A stretch of DNA of 64,000 bases from Strigamia acuminata (Eukaryota; Arthropoda; Chilopoda; Geophilomorpha; Linotaeniidae): positions 5,022,001-5,086,000 of the forward strand of contig OX442315.1 in NCBI GenBank assembly GCA_949358305.1, written 5' to 3'. Below, one piece after another: positions 58,236 to 64,000 of this stretch. Within the stretch, counting starts at the first letter, position 1; each line of letters opens with the position of its first letter. Position numbers and translations under genes: made by a program. The notes under the pieces are model-generated. The model was not told the DNA's origin, did not search any database, and saw nothing but the letters and a program-made list of their open reading frames with translations.

Positions 58236-61070
58236 GGCCCGTTAACGGCCCGCGTGAGGTCGTACGGGCCGTCGGCGAGCCGAAGTCCGGGAACGAAGGC
58301 CGTGACGGGATCGTGACGGGACCGTCAGCGGCCCGTTAACGGCCCGTGCGGGCCGTTGCGGGATCGTGACGGGATCGTCGACGGCCCGTTAACGGCCCGT
58401 GCGGGCCGTTGCGGGCCGTTGACGGGCCGTTGACGGGCCGTTAACGGGCCGTTAACGGGCCGTTACGGCGTGAATCGAAAAAATCAACAACCGACAACAC
58501 GTACATGAAAACGCGTACAACATTCATAGACATTAATCTCGAATCCTGTTTTCGGTTTTGCCCCGTTAACGGGCCGTTAACGGGCCGTTAACGGGCCGTT
58601 AACGGCCCGTGCGGGCCGTTGCGGGATCGTGACGGGACCGTCGACGGCCCGTTAACGGCCCGTGCGGGCCGTTGCGGGATCGTGACGGGACCGTCAGCGG
58701 CCCGTTAACGGCCCGTGCGGGCCGTTGCGGGATCGTGACGGGATCGTCGACGGCCCGTTAACGGCCCGTGCGGGCCGTTGCGGGATCGTGACGGGACCGT
58801 CAGCGGCCCGTTAACGGCCCGTGCGGGCCGTTGCGGGATCGTGACGGGATCGTCGACGGCCCGTTAACGGCCCGTGCGGGCCGTTGCGGGCCGTTGACGG
58901 GCCGTTGACGGGCCGTTAACGGGCCGTTAACGGGCCGTTACGGCGTGAATCGAAAAAATCAACAACCGACAACACGTACATGAAAACGCGTACAACATTC
59001 ATAGACATTAATCTCGAATCCTGTTTTTGGTTTTACGCCGTTAACGGGCCGTTAACGGGCCGTTAACGGCCCGTTAACGGCCCGCGTGAGGTCGTACGGG
59101 CCGTCGGCGAGCCGAAGTCCGGGAACGAAGGCCGTGACGGGATCGTGACGGGACCGTCAGCGGCCCGTTAACGGCCCGTGCGGGCCGTTGCGGGATCGTG
59201 ACGGGATCGTCGACGGCCCGTTAACGGCCCGTGCGGGCCGTTGCGGGCCGTTGACGGGCCGTTGACGGGCCGTTAACGGGCCGTTAACGGGCCGTTACGG
59301 CGTGAATCGAAAAAATCAACAACCGACAACACGTACATGAAAACGCGTACAACATTCATAGACATTAATCTCGAATCCTGTTTTCGGTTTTGCCCCGTTA
59401 ACGGGCCGTTAACGGGCCGTTAACGGGCCGTTAACGGCCCGTGCGGGCCGTTGCGGGATCGTGACGGGACCGTCGACGGCCCGTTAACGGTCCGTGCGGG
59501 CCGTTGCGGGATCGTGACGGGACCGTCAGCGGCCCGTTAACGGCCCGTGCGGGCCGTTGCGGGATCGTGACGGGATCGTCGACGGCCCGTTAACGGCCCG
59601 TGCGGGCCGTTGCGGGATCGTGACGGGACCGTCAGCGGCCCGTTAACGGCCCGTGCGGGCCGTTGCGGGATCGTGACGGGATCGTCGACGGCCCGTTAAC
59701 GGCCCGTGCGGGCCGTTGCGGGCCGTTGACGGGCCGTTGACGGGCCGTTAACGGGCCGTTAACGGGCCGTTACGGCGTGAATCGAAAAAATCAACAACCG
59801 ACAACACGTACATGAAAACGCGTACAACATTCATAGACATTAATCTCGAATCCTGTTTTTGGTTTTACGCCGTTAACGGGCCGTTAACGGGCCGTTAACG
59901 GCCCGTTAACGGCCCGCGTGAGGTCGTACGGGCCGTCGGCGAGCCGAAGTCCGGGAACGAAGGCCGTGACGGGATCGTGACGGGACCGTCAGCGGCCCGT
60001 TAACGGCCCGTGCGGGCCGTTGCGGGATCGTGACGGGATCGTCGACGGCCCGTTAACGGCCCGTGCGGGCCGTTGCGGGCCGTTGACGGGCCGTTGACGG
60101 GCCGTTAACGGGCCGTTAACGGGCCGTTACGGCGTGAATCGAAAAAATCAACAACCGACAACACGTACATGAAAACGCGTACAACATTCATAGACATTAA
60201 TCTCGAATCCTGTTTTCGGTTTTGCCCCGTTAACGGGCCGTTAACGGGCCGTTAACGGGCCGTTAACGGCCCGTGCGGGCCGTTGCGGGATCGTGACGGG
60301 ACCGTCGACGGCCCGTTAACGGCCCGTGCGGGCCGTTGCGGGATCGTGACGGGACCGTCAGCGGCCCGTTAACGGCCCGTGCGGGCCGTTGCGGGATCGT
60401 GACGGGATCGTCGACGGCCCGTTAACGGCCCGTGCGGGCCGTTGCGGGATCGTGACGGGACCGTCAGCGGCCCGTTAACGGCCCGTGCGGGCCGTTGCGG
60501 GATCGTGACGGGATCGTCGACGGCCCGTTAACGGCCCGTGCGGGCCGTTGCGGGCCGTTGACGGGCCGTTGACGGGCCGTTAACGGGCCGTTAACGGGCC
60601 GTTACGGCGTGAATCGAAAAAATCAACAACCGACAACACGTACATGAAAACGCGTACAACATTCATAGACATTAATCTCGAATCCTGTTTTTGGTTTTAC
60701 GCCGTTAACGGGCCGTTAACGGGCCGTTAACGGCCCGTTAACGGCCCGCGTGAGGTCGTACGGGCCGTCGGCGAGCCGAAGTCCGGGAACGAAGGCCGTG
60801 ACGGGATCGTGACGGGACCGTCAGCGGCCCGTTAACGGCCCGTGCGGGCCGTTGCGGGATCGTGACGGGATCGTCGACGGCCCGTTAACGGCCCGTGCGG
60901 GCCGTTGCGGGCCGTTGACGGGCCGTTGACGGGCCGTTAACGGGCCGTTAACGGGCCGTTACGGCGTAAATCGAAAAAATCAACAACCGACAACACGTAC
61001 GTGAAAACGCGTACAACATTCATAGACATTAATCTCGAATCCTGTTTTTGGTTTTACGCCGTTAACGGGC
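58110..61070 (+). repeat. Higher-order satellite array, 832-bp period
   Basis: A conserved core with AAAAAATCAACAACCGACAA recurs at 58121, 58478, 58953, 59310, 59785, 60142, 60617 and 60973. The spacing alternates 357, 475, 357, 475, 357, 475, 356. Between cores are runs of the 11-bp unit GGGCCGTTAAC and of a 53-bp unit beginning GCGGGATCGTGACGGGA (for example at 58621, 58674, 58727, 58780, 58833). The first and last cores share variants (TAAATCG, GTACGTG) that the six inner cores lack (TGAATCG, GTACATG). Confidence 0.9.
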
Positions 61071-61239
61071 CGTTAACGGCCCGTTAACGGCCCGTTAACG
61101 GCCCGCACAGGCCGTGACGGGATCGTGACGGGACTGTCGGCGGCCCGTTAACGGCCCGCACGAGCCGTGACGGGATCGTGACGGGACCGTCGGCAGCCCG
61201 TTAACGGCCCGTACGACTCCATGCGGGCCGTTGACGGGC

Positions 61240-61978
61240 CGTTAACGGGCCGTTAACGGCCCGTTAACGGCGTAAAACCAAAAACAGGATTCGAGATTAA
61301 TGTCTATGAATGTTGTACGCGTTTTCACGTACGTGTTGTCGGTTGTTGATTTTTTCGATTTACACCGTCACGGCCCGTTAACGGCCCGTTAACGGCCCGT
61401 CAACGGCCCGTCAACGGCCCGTCAACGGCCCGCATGGGCCCGCACGGGCCGTTAACGGGCCGCCGACGGTCCCGTCACGATCCCGTAACGGTCCGCACGG
61501 GCCGTTAACGGGCCGCCGACGGTCCCGTCACGATCCCGTAACGGCCCGTACAAGCCGTTAACGGGCCGCCGACGGTCCCGTCACGATCCCGTAACGGCCC
61601 GTCATGATCCCGTAACGGGAAAACTGAGAGAGTCGGGTGCGAGACCACGTGACCCGGAGTGTGGTTTTTGGGGGCGAGGGCCGTCCTTCGACCGCGCCGT
61701 GACGCGCCCCGGGTCGGATCAAGAGGCGACCCGGTCGGAAACCGAACCTCGGGGTTCCTCGAGGCGTGGTTTTTTGGGGACGGGGGGAGGGGGGGATCGG
61801 GTCGCGTGCTCCGACCGCGCCGCAACGCGCCGTGGGTCGGTCACCAACCTTTGTCAATATTTTATAAATTTCCACGGAATTTCAGCAATGTTTTACATAA
61901 GTCCGTCAAATCGGGCAGAAATATCCCGTACAATGTCGCTGCAATTCTGTGGAAATTTATCAGATATTGACAAAATTC
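61240..61978 (-). repeat. Right inverted arm
   Basis: Inverted partner of the left arm. It contains one satellite core in reverse orientation (about 61273-61367) with the outer-type variants. Confidence 0.7.
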
Positions 61979-62007
61979 GGTGACGGGCGGAAGGGCGATT
62001 CCCGGGC

Positions 62008-62009
<2 letters not shown>

Positions 62010-62040
<31 letters not shown>
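62010..62040 (+). repeat. (AG)n microsatellite
   Basis: About 15 perfect AG units. Confidence 0.9.
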
Positions 62041-62045
<5 letters not shown>

Positions 62046-62080
62046 ACGGCCGGCGCCTACGCCGACGGGGCGCGGAGGGC

Positions 62081-62120
62081 GAGTGCACTGTTCACGCATG
62101 TGGGCGCGTGAACAGTGCAC

Positions 62121-62122
<2 letters not shown>
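62081..62122. repeat. Perfect 17-bp inverted repeat (hairpin) between AG and CT tracts
   Basis: GAGTGCACTGTTCACGC (62081-62097) and its exact complement (62106-62122) are separated by 8 nt. (AG)n lies upstream and (CT)n directly downstream. Confidence 0.85.
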
Positions 62123-62291
<169 letters not shown>

Positions 62292-62299
62292 CGCTAGTT

Positions 62300-62632
62300 G
62301 CGTCGAGGGGGTGCGTCTGCGCGACCACCGCCGCCGCCGCCGCCACCGACACCGAGTGAAAAGAAGAGCGAGGAGACGGCGCTGGAGGCGATGGTCGAGA
62401 AGATGATGCGAGGACGGAGGCAAAATTGGAAGCGATGCTGGCGAGAACGGAGGAACGATTCGAGAACATGTTGGAGAGGGTGGAGAAGAAGTGGATGGGA
62501 GCGATGGCCGATGATACGGAGCCGGTGGACGACGAAGGCGACGACAAAGGGGCGACCGGTGGTAAAGGTGGCGAGGAGAGGACCGGCGGCGACGGCGGCG
62601 ACGACGACGACGACAGCCACTCTTCGATTCTA
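62300..62632. other. GC-rich low-complexity stretch with trinucleotide runs
   Basis: CCG-type repeats near 62327 and GGC/GAC runs near 62582. An open frame without an upstream ATG encodes a Glu-rich helical segment followed by Asp/Gly runs. I do not consider it a supported gene. Confidence 0.4.
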
Positions 62633-62775
62633 ATTATTCATTCATTCATTCATTCATTTATGTATTTATTTATTTATTTATTTCCCCGTGGACCGTAAAC
62701 GAGTGGTTTACAATATTTTTTTTTTTTATTTTTTTTATATTTTTAAGACTGAAGAATAAAGTCTGATTATTGTAT

Positions 62776-62814
<39 letters not shown>

Positions 62815-62935
62815 TACATTTGTACATTCAAAAGTTAAAAATAAAAATTTCAAAAATTACAAAATTACAAAATTACAAAATTACAAAATTACAAAATTAA
62901 CAAAAATTAACAAAAATTAACAAAAATTAAAAGAA
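62633..62935. repeat. AT-rich microsatellites: (ATTC)n, (TTTA)n, (AATTACAA)n, (AATTAACAA)n
   Basis: Consecutive short tandem repeats, including two (TTTA)n blocks near 62663 and 62773 and then A-rich 9-10-bp repeats from about 62860. No gene. Confidence 0.85.
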
Positions 62936-62954
62936 AAGGAGAGAAGAGACGACG

Positions 62955-62989
62955 ATGGTGGTGGTGGTGGTGGTGGTGGTGGTTTAGGT

Positions 62990-63020
<31 letters not shown>

Positions 63021-63025
63021 GCGAC
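62955..63025. repeat. (GGT)n and (GAC)n/(GGC)n microsatellites
   Basis: GGTGGT run at about 62957-62983 followed by GACGAC and GGCGGC runs. Confidence 0.85.
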
Positions 63026-63438
63026 TACATCACACAGTGGAGTTTCTGGCACGACGACGGAGCCTGCGCGCGCCCATCCCCACCGCAAGCGCGAAATCCA
63101 GTGACAAAATTTGGAAAATGCGACCACGGAGATTGGGCGAGTAGGTTTTCGCGCGCCCTCCCGACACACCGTGGAAATAAAAATAGAAACATGTAAACGA
63201 AAATAAAAAACGAGAATGAAAATAAAGATGAGAACGGTAAATGAAAATAAAAAAATAAAACGAAGAAATAAAAGGAGAGCCGAATCTTTCGACTCCCCCC
63301 CACCCTCCCGCAACCTCGCGGGAGAGTGTTCACCATCACTATCTGAAACGAAGAAGGGACCAAACTGAAACGGCACAATGTATGGCAATGTCAATGGAAT
63401 GCGTGTTTGACAATACAGCTTTGCCAGAAACGAAAACT
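63026..63438. other. Unassigned sequence downstream of the tRNA-like unit
   Basis: Mixed GC and A-rich sequence, including AAAATAAAA-type stretches at 63175-63275. It could be the body and tail of a tRNA-derived SINE read on the minus strand. No gene is supported. Confidence 0.35.
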
Positions 63439-63512
63439 CGCGGGAGCGGGATTCGAACCCTCGATCCACAACTCCGTACGGCAGGTAACTCTGCCCGCTC
63501 GGCCACCCGGGC
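63439..63512 (-). other. tRNA-like sequence (tRNA pseudogene or SINE head)
   Basis: On the minus strand, 74 nt with a good A box (TGGCCGAGCGG) and a perfect B box (GGTTCGAATCC) at normal spacing. The acceptor stem pairs poorly (GCCCGGG against TCCCGCG) and no clean anticodon arm forms, so it is not a functional tRNA. It is either a pseudogene or the RNA polymerase III promoter head of a SINE. Confidence 0.6.
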
Positions 63513-63715
63513 CCGGAGACAAAGCGTCGCTATTTTCGATGACGACGTTTGTCGTTATTACTAATCATTATCGGTTATTGATTATTAATCGTCGATTATT
63601 AATTAATTATTGATTATTAATTATTAGTTGTCAGTTATTGCCATTATTAGTGTCGTTTATTCATTAATCTTTTTCGCGTCACCGGTCGACCGACATGCTC
63701 TAGCGTCACATCTCG

Positions 63716-63719
63716 CGAG

Positions 63720-63768
<49 letters not shown>
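63716..63768 (+). repeat. (GA)n microsatellite
   Basis: GA repeats with one interruption. Confidence 0.9.
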
Positions 63769-63772
<4 letters not shown>

Positions 63773-63858
63773 TGTGAGTGAGTGCACTTTTCCCGACCAC
63801 GCGACGTCTGCGTTTTGCGACCAACTTCGTTCGACGACCGACAGACATTTATCCATTC

Positions 63859-63906
63859 ATACATACATACATACATACATACATACATACATACATACAT
63901 ACATAC
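63859..63906 (+). repeat. (CATA)n microsatellite
   Basis: About 11 tandem CATA units. Confidence 0.9.
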
Positions 63907-63914
63907 ACAACGTG

Positions 63915-63993
63915 GTAAGTTTCTCCAACGCTATTACCGCGACAACCATTTCGTTCTCGTCAGTCGGCGTCAACTTTTCGTTCCGTTTTTCAG
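63915..63993 (+). other. Candidate host intron ending at a start codon
   Basis: CGTG/GTAAGT at 63915 and a pyrimidine-rich TTCCGTTTTTCAG ending at 63993 bracket 79 nt, a usual insect intron size. ATGGAAC follows immediately and runs out of the window. It is possibly the 5' UTR intron and first coding exon of a host gene. Confidence 0.4.
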
Positions 63994-64000
63994 ATGGAAC

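Larger units (their letters stand above)
57491..61978. mobile_element. 4.5-kb inverted-repeat (foldback-like) element carrying a satellite
   Basis: Both outer ends carry GAATTTTGTCAA followed by ATAAATTTCCACAGAATT, in opposite orientation. The arms (about 57491-58235 and 61240-61978) align along their length in reverse complement, including the outer AT-rich part, the 120-bp-like block and the first satellite block. Between them lies the direct-repeat satellite. No transposase ORF is supported. It resembles foldback elements in plan, but its class is unknown. Confidence 0.65.

Noticed and set aside
57491-61978. CRISPR-like array
   Set aside because: Repeats are contiguous satellite units without unique spacers, in a eukaryotic context.
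62426-62698. 90-codon open frame encoding a Glu-rich helical segment and Asp/Gly runs
   Set aside because: No ATG at its start, a TGA at 62357 upstream, and it sits in trinucleotide repeats. Composition alone explains the open frame.

Overview
This is a repeat-only stretch of a eukaryotic genome, most likely an insect or other arthropod. The evidence is long Ty3/gypsy-type LTR retrotransposons with 4-bp target duplications, a GT-AG intron-like interval of about 79 bp at the right edge, abundant microsatellites, and no bacterial signals. No complete host gene is visible, so the taxonomic call is soft.

Layout. About 57 kb is a nest of four large gypsy-like elements. (1) Positions 1-49466 hold a minus-strand tandem of 'subfamily A': two internal regions share one central 1575-bp LTR (7937-9511). 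The left copy runs out of the window. The right copy is complete and ends in an LTR at 47892-49466. (2) The right copy's pol gene is split by two nested plus-strand insertions, each with its own 4-bp target duplication. The first is 'subfamily B' at 13393-27379 (1750-bp LTRs, duplication ACCT). The second is an unrelated element, 'E2', at 27808-41289 (999-bp LTRs, duplication GCCT). (3) A 226-bp spacer separates the tandem from another subfamily B copy at 49693-56923, which stops inside RNase H at a TTAA.

All three lineages are about 13.5-14 kb and share one plan: LTR, primer site, gag, pro-RT-RNaseH-IN, about 1 kb non-coding, a third ORF (ORF3), purine tract, LTR. ORF3 sits where env would lie but does not look like an envelope protein. 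In A/B it is a cysteine-rich, basic protein. In E2 it is a proline/alanine-rich protein of about 941 residues. Gag and pol are joined in every copy by an in-phase A_AAA_AAC slippery heptamer followed 5-7 nt later by a predicted stem-loop. ORF3 in each lineage starts at a possible 3' splice site, which suggests expression from a spliced subgenomic RNA. LTR pairs differ by only one to a few bases by eye, so insertions are young. Even so, the A copies and the full B copy carry coding lesions.

Positions 56924-61978 are different: GC-rich DNA that begins at TTAA/CCTTGGGG (piggyBac-like end), a tandem 120-bp pair, and a 4.5-kb element with inverted arms of about 740 bp. These enclose a strongly organised satellite: an 11-bp palindromic unit, a 53-bp unit, alternating 357/475-bp blocks and an 832-bp higher-order period. 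The rest (61979-64000) is microsatellite-rich DNA with a perfect 17-bp hairpin, a tRNA-like sequence and, at the very end, a possible first intron and start codon of a host gene.
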